A stretch of 64,000 nucleotides of DNA from Muribaculum gordoncarteri (GTDB lineage Bacteria; Bacteroidota; Bacteroidia; Bacteroidales; Muribaculaceae): the NCBI RefSeq assembly GCF_004803695.1, contig NZ_CP039393.1, positions 868,001 through 932,000 on the forward strand. The letters are read 5' to 3'. The translations under genes were made by a program, and so were the position numbers. A model generated the notes under the pieces. That model worked only from the letters and a program-made list of their open reading frames with translations. It was not told the origin of the DNA and did not search any database. Shown here one piece after another: positions 44,221 to 52,738 of this stretch (the first letter of the stretch is position 1; each line of letters opens with the position of its first letter).

Positions 44221-45702
44221 ATGGCAAAAGAATTAAAGGACCTCACCAAACGCAGTGAAGATTATTCAAAATGGTATAACGAACTTGTCACCAAGGCCGA
44301 TCTCGCCGAGCAGAGCGCAGTGCGCGGATGTATGGTAATCAAGCCTTATGGTTACGCGATATGGGAAAAAATGCAGCAGACACTCGACCGCATGTTTAAG
44401 GAAACCGGTGTGCAGAATGCCTATTTCCCGCTATTGATTCCCAAATCATTCCTATGCCGTGAGGCTGAGCACGTTGAAGGTTTCGCCAAGGAGTGTGCTG
44501 TCGTTACTCACTATCGACTGAAGAACGACCCCAACGGTAACGGCGTGGTAGTGGATCCTGATGCCCGTCTTGAAGAGGAGCTTATCGTGCGTCCCACTTC
44601 CGAAACCATTATATGGGGAACTTATAAGAACTGGATTCACAGCTACCGTGACCTGCCCGTGCTTTGCAATCAGTGGGCCAACGTTATGCGCTGGGAAATG
44701 CGTACACGCATGTTCCTCCGCACAGCCGAGTTCTTGTGGCAGGAAGGCCACTGTGCCCATGCTACAGCCGAGGAATCGGAAGCTCGTACCGTACAGATGA
44801 TTAATCTCTATGCCGATTTTGCTGAAAAGTATATGGCAATGCCCGTCATCAAGGGTGTTAAATCGGCTAACGAACGTTTTGCGGGAGCACTCAACACCTA
44901 TACCATCGAGGCCATGATGCAGGATGGCAAGGCTTTGCAGTCGGGAACATCGCATAACCTCGGTCAGAATTTCGCAAAGGCATTCGATGTGACATTCATC
45001 AATAAGGACAATCAGCCCGAATATGTATGGGCTAACTCATGGGGAGTTTCCACTCGACTTATGGGTGCGTTGATCATGACCCACTCCGACGATAACGGTC
45101 TTGTGCTTCCTCCTCACTTGGCTCCTATTCAGGTTGTCATAATCCCCATCTACAAGAACTCCGAGCAGCTTGCCGAGATAAGCAAGACTGTAGAGCCTAT
45201 TGTCGAGCAACTTCGCGCTCTCGGCATCAGTGTCAAGTATGATGACGCTGAAAATCGCCGTCCCGGATTCAAGTTTGCCGACTATGAGCTGAAGGGTGTT
45301 CCCGTGCGTCTTGCAATAGGTGCGCGTGACATTGAGAACGGAACAGTTGAGGTGATGCGTCGTGACACTCTCGAGAAGCAGGTTGAGCCGCTGGATGGCA
45401 TAGCAGCCCGCGTGCAGGCATTGCTTGAGGAGATACAGACCAATATCTACCAGAAGGCTCTCAAGCATCGTGAGGAGATGACCCGCGAGGTCGACACTTA
45501 CGAAGAGTTCAAGAAGGAGATCGAGAAGGGCGGATTTATTCTCGCTCACTGGGACGGTACGGTTGAAACCGAGGAGAAGATCAAGGCCGAAACAAAGGCT
45601 ACGATACGTTGCATACCTCTGGAAGGCGACAAGACTCCCGGTGTGTGCATGGTTACCGGAAAGCCTTCGGCACAGCGCGTAATCTTTGCTCGTAACTATT
45701 AA
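44221..45702 (+). CDS. proS: prolyl-tRNA synthetase, eukaryote/archaea-like type
   Basis: Class II synthetase of 493 residues. It begins directly with the catalytic domain ([20 protein letters not shown]), has motif 2 [21 protein letters not shown], and lacks the INS editing domain of the E. coli-type enzyme. The C-terminus carries the extra domain ending in a tyrosine (VIFARNY), which marks the eukaryote-like ProRS type. This form is usual in Bacteroidetes. The glycosyltransferase gene follows after 12 bases, so the two may share a transcript. Confidence 0.96.
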   Translation: MAKELKDLTKRSEDYSKWYNELVTKADLAEQSAVRGCMVIKPYGYAIWEKMQQTLDRMFKETGVQNAYFPLLIPKSFLCREAEHVEGFAKECAVVTHYRLKNDPNGNGVVVDPDARLEEELIVRPTSETIIWGTYKNWIHSYRDLPVLCNQWANVMRWEMRTRMFLRTAEFLWQEGHCAHATAEESEARTVQMINLYADFAEKYMAMPVIKGVKSANERFAGALNTYTIEAMMQDGKALQSGTSHNLGQNFAKAFDVTFINKDNQPEYVWANSWGVSTRLMGALIMTHSDDNGLVLPPHLAPIQVVIIPIYKNSEQLAEISKTVEPIVEQLRALGISVKYDDAENRRPGFKFADYELKGVPVRLAIGARDIENGTVEVMRRDTLEKQVEPLDGIAARVQALLEEIQTNIYQKALKHREEMTREVDTYEEFKKEIEKGGFILAHWDGTVETEEKIKAETKATIRCIPLEGDKTPGVCMVTGKPSAQRVIFARNY

Positions 45703-45714
45703 TAGATTTTTATT

Positions 45715-46665
45715 ATGTCACTTCCCGTAATCGCAATTGTCATTCCTTGTTACAACGAGGAGGAGGCGCTGCCCATATCGGTGGCACGACTCACCGAGTT
45801 GCTTGACCGTATGGCCGCCGACGGGCTCGCATCGCCTGAGAGCTATATAATGTGCAGCAATGACGGTAGCTGTGACCGCACTTGGAATGTAATTACCGAG
45901 CTGCATGCAGCCGACAAGCGAGTAAAGGGAATTTCGCTTGCTCACAATCGCGGTCATCAGTACGCGCTGCTTGCCGGACTGATGGCTGTGCGTGACCGCT
46001 GCGATGCCGCTATATCGATTGATGCCGATTTGCAGGACGATCCCGAGGCTATCGTAAAGATGGTGCAGGAATTCCGCAAAGGAAAGGAGATTGTCTACGG
46101 CGTGCGTTCAAGTCGTGCGTCCGACACGTGGTTCAAGCGCACTACGGCACACGGATTCTACAGCTTCCAGAAGATGATGGGGCTGAACACGATTTACGAC
46201 CATGCCGACTACAGGCTTATGAGCAACCGGGCGCTCGACATGCTTAGTGATTACGGCGAGAGTAACTTGTTTCTTCGCGGCATAATACCGCAGATAGGAC
46301 TCGACACCGCTGTGGTCACCTACGAGCGTCACGAGCGAGTGGCGGGTGAGTCAAAGTACCCGCTTGCCAAAATGCTCAGCTTCTCCATCGACGGCATAAC
46401 CTCGTTTTCGTCAAAGCCTATACGCATCATATTCATGGTGGGACTGATACTGCTCCTTATAGATATAGGTGTGGCAGTGTACGTGCTGTCGGCTTACTTC
46501 GCACATAAGACAATATCGGGCTGGACCTCTATAATGATGTCGGTGTGGTTCCTGGGCAGCATCATATTGATGAGCATAGGAATCGTGGGCGAATATATAG
46601 GCAAGATATTCATCGAAGTCAAGCATAGACCTCGATTTGCAGTGCGTGACGCTCTTTGGGATTGA
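45715..46665 (+). CDS. GtrB/DPM1-like membrane glycosyltransferase
   Basis: GT2 enzyme (316 residues) that probably transfers a sugar from a nucleotide donor to polyprenyl phosphate. The GT-A domain has the nucleotide motif SNDGSCDRT, the DxD-type metal site SIDADLQDDP and the acceptor region YRLMSNRAL. Two C-terminal transmembrane helices (about 235-260 and 270-300) anchor it, as in GtrB. Polyprenyl-phosphate sugars made by such enzymes can be flipped by GtrA proteins; the GtrA-family gene at 2207 is a possible but unlinked partner. Confidence 0.9.
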   Translation: MSLPVIAIVIPCYNEEEALPISVARLTELLDRMAADGLASPESYIMCSNDGSCDRTWNVITELHAADKRVKGISLAHNRGHQYALLAGLMAVRDRCDAAISIDADLQDDPEAIVKMVQEFRKGKEIVYGVRSSRASDTWFKRTTAHGFYSFQKMMGLNTIYDHADYRLMSNRALDMLSDYGESNLFLRGIIPQIGLDTAVVTYERHERVAGESKYPLAKMLSFSIDGITSFSSKPIRIIFMVGLILLLIDIGVAVYVLSAYFAHKTISGWTSIMMSVWFLGSIILMSIGIVGEYIGKIFIEVKHRPRFAVRDALWD

Positions 46666-46693
46666 CCGGGAGCGGGCGAAACAAAAATTAATT

Positions 46694-47224
46694 CTATAAA
46701 TCAAGTATACCCTCGGGGAGCGTCATTACGATGTATCGCTCCTCGGGGTTTATTTCATCTATAAGCTCATCGGCTATGGGGATGTATGCAGGCTGTCCGT
46801 CGGGACGGTTGATGACAAACAGTGCATTTTCGGTCGAGTCCTCGATGTCGGTTATTGTTCCCACGGGTTCACCGTTGGCATGTACGATTGTATAGCCTAT
46901 CAGGTCCGATGCATAGAAGCCGTCATCGTCATGGTCGGGTGCAGCCTTCACTTCATCCTCTTTCAGTGCATATATTATGCGGTTGGTGAGCCGGGCGGCA
47001 TGGCGCTCGTCATCTATTTCGTCAATTTTAATCAGCACCGTTTCAGTGCGTTTCGGGCGTAGTGAGTCGATGAAAAACGGCACGTATATACCGTCGACAT
47101 CCATCACTATTCGGTTTATGGCCTCAATGTCGACATCCTCGTCGATGAATGCCGATATCTCCCCGTTTATGCCGTGGGGCTTGCCAAACTTGCCTATTTC
47201 GATGATTTGCTCCGAAGTTATCAT
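46694..47224 (-). CDS. rimM: ribosome maturation factor RimM
   Basis: 30S assembly factor, 176 residues. The N-terminal barrel begins EIGKFGKPHGINGEI and the PRC-barrel domain contains DLIGYTIVHANGEPVGTITDIE and the end PEERYIVMTLPEGILDL. Third gene of the DUF4290-murA-rimM unit. Confidence 0.94.
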   Translation of the reverse strand: MITSEQIIEIGKFGKPHGINGEISAFIDEDVDIEAINRIVMDVDGIYVPFFIDSLRPKRTETVLIKIDEIDDERHAARLTNRIIYALKEDEVKAAPDHDDDGFYASDLIGYTIVHANGEPVGTITDIEDSTENALFVINRPDGQPAYIPIADELIDEINPEERYIVMTLPEGILDL

Positions 47225-47232
47225 TCTGTCGA

Positions 47233-48543
47233 TTAGTTGGAAACTCTCATGATGTTTGCGCCTATGGCATTCAATCGCTTGTCGATGTTTTCATAGCCGC
47301 GGTCAATCTGGTCGATGTTATGTATGTGGCTTGTGCCTCGTGCGCTCATTGCCGCGATAAGCATTGCGATACCGGCACGAATATCGGGCGAAACCATGTT
47401 GGTGGCTCTTAGCGAGTTCAGTCGTCCCGAACCTATGACTGCGGCACGGTGCGGGTCGCACAATATGATTTGGGCTCCCATGTCGATGAGCTTGTCCACG
47501 AAGAAGAGTCGGCTTTCAAACATTTTCTGGTGTATGAGCACGCTGCCTCGAGCCTGGGTGGCCACTACGAGAAACACGCTGAGAAGGTCGGGGGAGAGTC
47601 CGGGCCACGGGGCGTCGGCAAATGTCATTATCGAACCGTCCATGAAGGTGTCAATCTCATATCCGTCATGTTGAGGTATTACGATGTCGTCGCCTTTGAC
47701 CTGAAGTTCGATGCCGAGGCGCTTGAAGCTGTCGGGCATTATTCCGAGGTCGTTGTAGCTTACATTTTTCAGTGTGATGTGACTTCCCGTCATTGCGGCC
47801 ATGCCTATGAAGCTGCCTATCTCGATCATGTCGGGGAGTATTCGGTGGGTTGTGCCGTGAAGCGATTCCACGCCATGGATTGTCAGCAGATTGGAGCCGA
47901 TGCCTTCTATCTTTGCACCCATTCGGCACAACATTCGGCACAGCTGCTGGATATAGGGCTCACAAGCCGCATTGTATATGGTCGTGGTGCCTTTGGCAAG
48001 GACTGCGGCCATGATTATGTTGGCTGTTCCGGTCACCGAAGCCTCGTCGAGAAGCATGTAGGTGCCTTTGAGTTCGTTGGCTCTGATTTCGTAGGCGTGT
48101 TGCTCGGTGTTGTATTCAAATTCAGCTCCGAGCTTGTTTATACCGATGAAGTGGGTGTCGAGGCGTCGGCGGCCTATCTTGTCGCCTCCGGGCTTAGGGA
48201 GTACGGCATAGCCGAAACGTGCCACCATGGGACCCACAAACATTACCGAACCGCGCAGCGATGCCGATTTCTTGATGTATTCGGGCGTGGTGATGTAATC
48301 GAGGTTTATGTCGGAGGCTTGAAACGAGTAGGTGTTGGGCGAAATCTTCTCGACTTTCACTCCCATCTCGCAAAGCATTGATATGAGATTGTTTATGTCG
48401 AGAATATCGGGAATGTTCTCGACTGTTACCTTGTCGGGGGTCAACAAGGTGGCACAAAGTATCTGCAACGCTTCGTTCTTGGCTCCTTGCGGGGTGATTT
48501 CTCCATCAAGGCGGTGTCCGCCTTCGACAATGAATGTACTCAT
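47233..48543 (-). CDS. murA: UDP-N-acetylglucosamine 1-carboxyvinyltransferase
   Basis: First committed step of peptidoglycan synthesis: adds enolpyruvate from PEP to UDP-GlcNAc. 436 residues, two inside-out alpha/beta domains; start FIVEGGHRLDGEITPQGAKNEALQ. The active-site loop reads PGGDKIGRRRLDTHF: residue 121 is Asp where most MurA enzymes have the catalytic Cys that fosfomycin alkylates. Asp at this position occurs naturally in some lineages and confers fosfomycin insensitivity, so intrinsic resistance is expected. It lies 8 bases from rimM and 14 from the DUF4290 gene. Confidence 0.95.
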   Translation of the reverse strand: MSTFIVEGGHRLDGEITPQGAKNEALQILCATLLTPDKVTVENIPDILDINNLISMLCEMGVKVEKISPNTYSFQASDINLDYITTPEYIKKSASLRGSVMFVGPMVARFGYAVLPKPGGDKIGRRRLDTHFIGINKLGAEFEYNTEQHAYEIRANELKGTYMLLDEASVTGTANIIMAAVLAKGTTTIYNAACEPYIQQLCRMLCRMGAKIEGIGSNLLTIHGVESLHGTTHRILPDMIEIGSFIGMAAMTGSHITLKNVSYNDLGIMPDSFKRLGIELQVKGDDIVIPQHDGYEIDTFMDGSIMTFADAPWPGLSPDLLSVFLVVATQARGSVLIHQKMFESRLFFVDKLIDMGAQIILCDPHRAAVIGSGRLNSLRATNMVSPDIRAGIAMLIAAMSARGTSHIHNIDQIDRGYENIDKRLNAIGANIMRVSN

Positions 48544-48557
48544 GGTATAAAGGAATT

Positions 48558-49148
48558 TTATTTTTTCTTTTTCTTCTTGGAAGTTGTAGGAGCTGGAGCT
48601 GCCTTGAATTCATGTAGATGATAGGTTGCCGGATCAAGGCGTATGGCTCCGTGGCTGTACATGGCCAGATCCTTGAATATCTTTGCGTCGTCGACTCCGT
48701 CGGGATTCACGGCGAGCATGAGTTTCTTCATGTGGTTGGCGATAAGCCTTATCAGTGCGTCACGCTCCTCGTTATCCTCCATCGTAGCCGCCTTGGCTAT
48801 CATCAGTTCGATGCTTTTGCCGTAATGGCGCATCTTTATCGGTGACAGTTGATAGTCTATTCGATCGGGACGAGTTTCCAGATTCTCAGGGCGTATAATG
48901 TCGCACGGATAGTCTATGTCAAGCTTGAAGTCGCTCATTATTGCGAGATGATCCCACAGCTTGTGCTTGAAATCGTCGACATCGCGCAGCTGTGGAAACA
49001 GGTTGCCCATCGAGTTGATAATCGAGTAGGCGCATGCGGTGCGTTCTTCCCTGTCCTCGATTGTGAGGCAATGGTCGACCATCTGCTGGATGTTGCGTCC
49101 GTATTCGGGCAATATGAGTTTTTTAAGTTGAGTATTGTATGTAAGCAT
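48558..49148 (-). CDS. DUF4290 family protein
   Basis: Soluble protein of 196 residues, start MLTYNTQLKKLILPEYGRNIQQMVDHC, which is the family's usual N-terminus; an in-frame upstream ATG at 49217 adds 23 unlike residues and lies upstream of the -7 box at 49173-49180, so it is rejected. Mostly helical; C-terminal tail is a poly-lysine run (SKKKKKK). Function unknown, but it is regularly encoded directly upstream of murA in Bacteroidetes, so a link to cell-wall synthesis is plausible (inference). Confidence 0.87.
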   Translation of the reverse strand: MLTYNTQLKKLILPEYGRNIQQMVDHCLTIEDREERTACAYSIINSMGNLFPQLRDVDDFKHKLWDHLAIMSDFKLDIDYPCDIIRPENLETRPDRIDYQLSPIKMRHYGKSIELMIAKAATMEDNEERDALIRLIANHMKKLMLAVNPDGVDDAKIFKDLAMYSHGAIRLDPATYHLHEFKAAPAPTTSKKKKKK

Positions 49149-49172
49149 TTCTATCGGTTTTGCTAATGTGTC

Positions 49173-49180
49173 CAAAGTTA
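49173..49180 (-). promoter_or_regulatory. -7 promoter box (TAACTTTG) of the DUF4290-murA-rimM operon
   Basis: Minus-strand TAnnTTTG match 25 bases before the chosen DUF4290 ATG. Confidence 0.6.
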
Positions 49181-49234
49181 CCATAAAATAAGCAAATTGG
49201 CAACTATTTTTGTTCACTGCGTTAAAAAAATAGA

Positions 49235-49267
49235 CATCCGCACTGTCGTTAAAGAGCAGTGCGGATG
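49235..49267 (-). terminator. rho-independent terminator of fabG
   Basis: CATCCGCACTG (49235-49245) pairs perfectly with CAGTGCGGATG (49257-49267); on the minus strand the stem is followed by TCTATTTTTTT. It sits 29 bases after the fabG stop. Confidence 0.88.
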
Positions 49268-49295
49268 CCGTGTATGTCGTTTGTGTCGATGTGTA

Positions 49296-50042
49296 TTACA
49301 TGTTCATTCCACCGTCAACCTGAATTACCTGACCGGTAACATAGCTTGACATGTCGGAAGCGAGGAATACGGCTACATCGGCGATGTCGCCAACCTGGCC
49401 GCCACGGCGCAAGGGGATTTTCTTAACCCATTCGGCACGAATGTCATCGGGTAGGGCGGCAGTCATGGCGGTTTCGATAAATCCGGGAGCTATGGCGTTG
49501 GCGCGTATGCCGCGTGAGCCTACTTCCTGGGCTATCGACTTGGCGAGGGCGATAAGTCCAGCCTTTGAGGCTGCATAGTTGGCCTGTCCGGCGTTTCCGT
49601 GTACACCTACTACCGATGCCATATTGATTATTGAGCCGCCGCGCTGACGCATCATTATGGGGAGAACGGCGTTGATGAAGTTGAAGGCACTCTTAAGGTT
49701 CACTGCTATCACGGCGTCCCATTGAGCCTCGGTCATGCGCATCATGAGGCCGTCCTTGGTTATACCTGCGTTGTTTACGAGGATATCTATCGAACCGAAA
49801 TCCTTGTGTACTTCGGCTACAACTTCCTTGGTCTGGGCGAAATCGGCTGCATTTGAAGCGTAACCCTTTACTTTTACGCCGAGAGCTTCGATTTCCTTTT
49901 CAGTGGCTTTGCCGTTTTCATCGATGGCGAGGTCGGTGAATGCAATGTTGGCTCCTTCCTGAGCGAAACGCAGGGCGAGAGCTTTACCGATACCACGTGC
50001 GGCACCTGTGATAAGTGCTGTCTTTCCTTCGAGTAATTTCAT
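49296..50042 (-). CDS. fabG: 3-oxoacyl-[acyl-carrier-protein] reductase
   Basis: NADPH-dependent reductase of fatty acid elongation, 248 residues. The Rossmann motif is TGAARGIGKALA, NNAG is present, and the catalytic tetrad is N, S (INMASVVG), Y and K (YAASKAG). The dimer-interface end VTGQVIQVDGGMNM is typical FabG. Its own promoter and terminator make it monocistronic. Confidence 0.95.
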   Translation of the reverse strand: MKLLEGKTALITGAARGIGKALALRFAQEGANIAFTDLAIDENGKATEKEIEALGVKVKGYASNAADFAQTKEVVAEVHKDFGSIDILVNNAGITKDGLMMRMTEAQWDAVIAVNLKSAFNFINAVLPIMMRQRGGSIINMASVVGVHGNAGQANYAASKAGLIALAKSIAQEVGSRGIRANAIAPGFIETAMTAALPDDIRAEWVKKIPLRRGGQVGDIADVAVFLASDMSSYVTGQVIQVDGGMNM

Positions 50043-50087
50043 CTGTTATCGAGTTTTTGGTTATTGTATATTTAATCTAATCAGGTG

Positions 50088-50095
50088 CAAAAGTA
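50088..50095 (-). promoter_or_regulatory. -7 promoter box (TACTTTTG) of fabG
   Basis: Minus-strand TAnnTTTG match 46 bases before the fabG ATG. Confidence 0.5.
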
Positions 50096-50120
50096 ACGAA
50101 ATAATGTCGTATATCCAAAA

Positions 50121-50486
50121 TTATCGCTTCCCGAGCGAGAATGACACGTAGCCTATGTCGCTGAGATAGCTCAGTATTTTGCCTATAAGCAGCGTGAGTT
50201 CGGTGTCGCGTCGTGCCGAGCCGGTTGGCATCGTCGCGCGAAGCGCTTGTGCCAGCGACTCCAGATGCTCGGGCCCGAAGCCCTTGACTGCCGTAAGATA
50301 CATCAGCGGATTGTCGTCGACAAGCAGCCTGTCAAGATCGATGTCGAGCCCGTCCGACAGCTCCTTGCGGCAGCAGTCGTATGCATTTTCGACCGTGTTG
50401 CCGCTTTTGCCTATGCCGAGTTTGATGAGGAGTGCTCCTATTACGGTCGCAATCTTTTCTACTTCACGCTTGATGTAGTCGGCCAT
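50121..50486 (-). CDS. small hypothetical protein coupled to KAS III
   Basis: 121 residues, not recognised with confidence. It is predicted fully helical and soluble: MADYIKREVEKIATVIGALLIKLG at the N-terminus, then a central segment with CC (YDCCRKEL) and DLDRLLVDDNPL. Its ATG overlaps the TAA of the KAS III gene by one base, so expression is coupled. It may be an accessory factor of the synthase, or simply a translationally linked neighbour; there are no catalytic motifs to decide. Confidence 0.75.
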   Translation of the reverse strand: MADYIKREVEKIATVIGALLIKLGIGKSGNTVENAYDCCRKELSDGLDIDLDRLLVDDNPLMYLTAVKGFGPEHLESLAQALRATMPTGSARRDTELTLLIGKILSYLSDIGYVSFSLGKR

Positions 50487-51430
50487 TACACTTCAAGAAG
50501 GAATGCTCCACATGAATATCCGCCGCCGAATACGGTGAGTCCCACTTTGTCGCCCTTCTTGAACTTGTCGCGGTTTTGTGCGAATACAAGTGCGCAGCTT
50601 GCCGAACCGGTGTTGCCGAGCTCCTCGATGTTGTTGAGAAAGTGTTCGTCCGACAGGTTGAGCTGATGAGCCACCTGTGCCACGATTCGCTTGTTGGCCT
50701 GATGTGTTATGATGTAGTCGAGATCGGCGGGAGTCAGGTTGTGGGGTGCTGTGGCATTTTCAAGCGCTACAAGCATCTGGTGACATGCGTTTACAAATAC
50801 GTCGCGTCCGTCGGGCATCTCGATGCCGCCTTCTTTGGGACGGAGCACCACGCCTTCGGGGCCTTTGCCTATGTCACCGAGTCCGCGGGTGAATACCTCC
50901 TTGACGGCAATGTCGCTGTCGGCGGTCTTGTCCTTCGACAGGAAGTAGGCTACTGCGGCGTCACCCCAGAGATGTCCCGATTTCGGGTCGCTTTCATTGG
51001 AGTAATATGTATTGTGCTCCGAGCACACGAGGAGTGCCTTTGTCGCCTTTCCGGCTGCGAAGTATGTTTCGATGATTTCAAGACCGTTGACAAATGACGA
51101 GCATGCGGCCGATACATATATTGCGCGTGCGTTGGTTATGCCATATTCGCGTTGCGCTATGTGGGCGAGGGTAGCCACGGTGTCGTAGGGAGAGTAAGAG
51201 GCTGATACTATCAGGTCGACATCCTTTATGTCGTAGGGCAGATGTTTGATGGCATCGGCAATTGCGGCCAGACCCATCGAGTTGTGTCCTTCGCCTTCTC
51301 CGGCTTTGGAGCGAGTCTTTATTCCTGTGCGTTTATATATCCAGTCGCTTGTTAATCCGTTGACTTCAAGGAAATGGTCGTTGTCGACGCGTCCCTCGGG
51401 GACGTAATATCCTGTGGCGTTTATATACAT
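50486..51430 (-). CDS. FabH-like 3-oxoacyl-ACP synthase III (KAS III)
   Basis: Condensing enzyme of 314 residues with the FabH catalytic triad C110 (VSAACSSFVNGL), H243 (ITHQANKRI) and N273 (GNTGSAS). Family members start fatty acid synthesis from acetyl-CoA or make related beta-keto products. Association with an upstream TetR regulator 12 bases away and no other fab gene suggests an accessory or specialised KAS III rather than the housekeeping FabH. The frame starts MYINATGYYVPEGRVDN, a normal family start. Confidence 0.9.
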   Translation of the reverse strand: MYINATGYYVPEGRVDNDHFLEVNGLTSDWIYKRTGIKTRSKAGEGEGHNSMGLAAIADAIKHLPYDIKDVDLIVSASYSPYDTVATLAHIAQREYGITNARAIYVSAACSSFVNGLEIIETYFAAGKATKALLVCSEHNTYYSNESDPKSGHLWGDAAVAYFLSKDKTADSDIAVKEVFTRGLGDIGKGPEGVVLRPKEGGIEMPDGRDVFVNACHQMLVALENATAPHNLTPADLDYIITHQANKRIVAQVAHQLNLSDEHFLNNIEELGNTGSASCALVFAQNRDKFKKGDKVGLTVFGGGYSCGAFLLEV

Positions 51431-51442
51431 AATCGTTTGAGT

Positions 51443-52033
51443 TTATTTCTTTATACCGTTTATTATGAATTGCTTGATTTGATTGCGAAGTTTCGATGCA
51501 TCGACTCCCATTTGCTCGAAGTTGGCTCGCATATACGACAACTCTATGCCCTGAAACAGCATTATCATCGTCGAATATACTCCGTCGACTTTCTCCGGGT
51601 CAAATTCTCCTGTCTTCAAGCCGTCGCGTATTATCTGACGGAGCATCTCCATCTCCTTTTCGACAGCAAGATTGCGTATGCGTTCGACGCGCTTTACTTC
51701 GCGTATGAAAAGAGTGCGCAACATGGCGTTGTCCTGATGATGGTGAACGGTTTCCACTACAATATCAAATCGCTTGTCGATGTAGCTCATCAGTTTTTCG
51801 GTCGGCTTCAGATCGGTTGCCAACACTTCGCGCAGTCGGGTTACAAGTTGTTCGCTCTCTTTCTCTACAACTGCATTGTAGATTTCTCGTTTATTCTTGA
51901 AATAGGTGTAGATGGTGCGGCGACCCTTCTCCGAAGCGTTGGCAATGTCGTTCATAGTGGTATTTTCGATACCCTTACGAGCGAACAGCTGTCTTGCTAC
52001 TTCAATAAGCTTTTCACGAGTCTTGATTGCCAT
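51443..52033 (-). CDS. TetR-family transcriptional regulator
   Basis: 197 residues from ATG 52033 (MAIKTREKLIEVARQLFARKG); the 14 hydrophobic residues upstream in frame are rejected. The HTH is TTMNDIANASEKGRRTIYTYFKNKREIY, canonical TetR. The C-terminal ligand domain is unclassified. It is the first gene of the tetR-KAS III-small protein run and is likely to autoregulate it; an inverted repeat at 52041-52063 lies directly before its start. Confidence 0.92.
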   Translation of the reverse strand: MAIKTREKLIEVARQLFARKGIENTTMNDIANASEKGRRTIYTYFKNKREIYNAVVEKESEQLVTRLREVLATDLKPTEKLMSYIDKRFDIVVETVHHHQDNAMLRTLFIREVKRVERIRNLAVEKEMEMLRQIIRDGLKTGEFDPEKVDGVYSTMIMLFQGIELSYMRANFEQMGVDASKLRNQIKQFIINGIKK

Positions 52034-52040
52034 AAATATT

Positions 52041-52063
52041 GCACAAATTAGAATAAACTGTGC
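52041..52063. promoter_or_regulatory. candidate TetR operator upstream of tetR
   Basis: GCACA (52041-52045) and TGTGC (52059-52063) form an inverted repeat with a 13-base AT-rich centre, 8 bases before the tetR ATG. TetR proteins bind such palindromes, but the arms are short. Confidence 0.35.
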
Positions 52064-52155
52064 GAAATTAAACATTTTTCGTCACATACAAGCAATTTTC
52101 ATAGCTAAAACTAATGAATTTTGTAAAAATATATAAAAATAGCAACGATTATTTA

Positions 52156-52669
52156 GAGCCGGTTCGACGATAAATGTTAACGGCAGGGCGGTCAATTGTT
52201 GAGTGATTTTCTTTAGCTCTTGAGGGAGCGATGGGGCTCCATCGTGACCGAAAGAGATGAAGAAAAGCGCCAACGAGTGGCCGAGGCGAAGGTAACTTTC
52301 GTCCCATCAAATATCGGGGCAGCATCTTCCACTGACATCCGGTGTAAACCAAATATGCAATAGCTGTGAATATCTTATAGGGGTCTGTCCGTTCCTTTCC
52401 AAGGAAGCCTGACAAAAACTTACGGATGCGCTTCCGCCGGCAATGTTTAAACTTTATTTTCATGGAGCCAATGATTCATGTTACTGAGATATAACACAAA
52501 TCAAACCTTTTCCCTTTTGGTTGAACCAAAATTACCATCGCCTCGCATATTGCGGGCGCTTTTCCGTCTGTTTGTCAGTCGTGTACATCCAGTACACTCC
52601 TTCCTCGCAGACCAAAAAACGCTCCGCACTATGCGACCCTGCCGTTAATATTTATTGTCGAACCGACTC
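52156..52669 (-). mobile_element. 514-bp non-autonomous IS5-like element (MITE), copy B
   Basis: Same length as, and inverted relative to, copy A at 23654-24167; flanked by TTA at 52153-52155 and 52670-52672. Here the internal partial transposase frame is open (52149-52463, minus strand, 104 codons: MKIKFKHCRRKRIRKFL then DPYKIFTAIAYLVYTGCQWKML), but it covers only the N-terminal domain of an IS5-type transposase and reads out through the inverted repeat. No DDE motif, so it is not a functional transposase. The 705-base gap between tetR and dacB consists of this element, the possible TetR operator and the dacB promoter. Confidence 0.85.
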
Positions 52670-52726
52670 TTAGCCTGTTTGTAAGGTTAAAATATACCGT
52701 GGAGTCGCTGTTTCGTGGAATTTATG

Positions 52727-52734
52727 TAATTTTG
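52727..52734 (+). promoter_or_regulatory. -7 promoter box (TAATTTTG) of dacB
   Basis: Exact TAnnTTTG match ending 4 bases before the dacB ATG (52739), so the transcript probably starts at or near the start codon. Confidence 0.55.
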
Positions 52735-52738
52735 AAGC

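Noticed and set aside
45861-45887. GT2 nucleotide motif SNDGSCD as an unusual inactivating substitution
   Set aside because: Asn before DGS is, as far as I recall, common in GtrB-like enzymes, and the metal site is intact.
47449-48381. Open frame of 310 codons on the plus strand inside murA
   Set aside because: Fully antisense to murA, no domain, low-complexity composition; a shadow frame.
52149-52463. 104-codon frame inside MITE copy B as a possible real gene
   Set aside because: It is the truncated N-terminus of an IS5-type transposase, broken by a stop in the sister copy and reading out through the inverted repeat; no catalytic domain.
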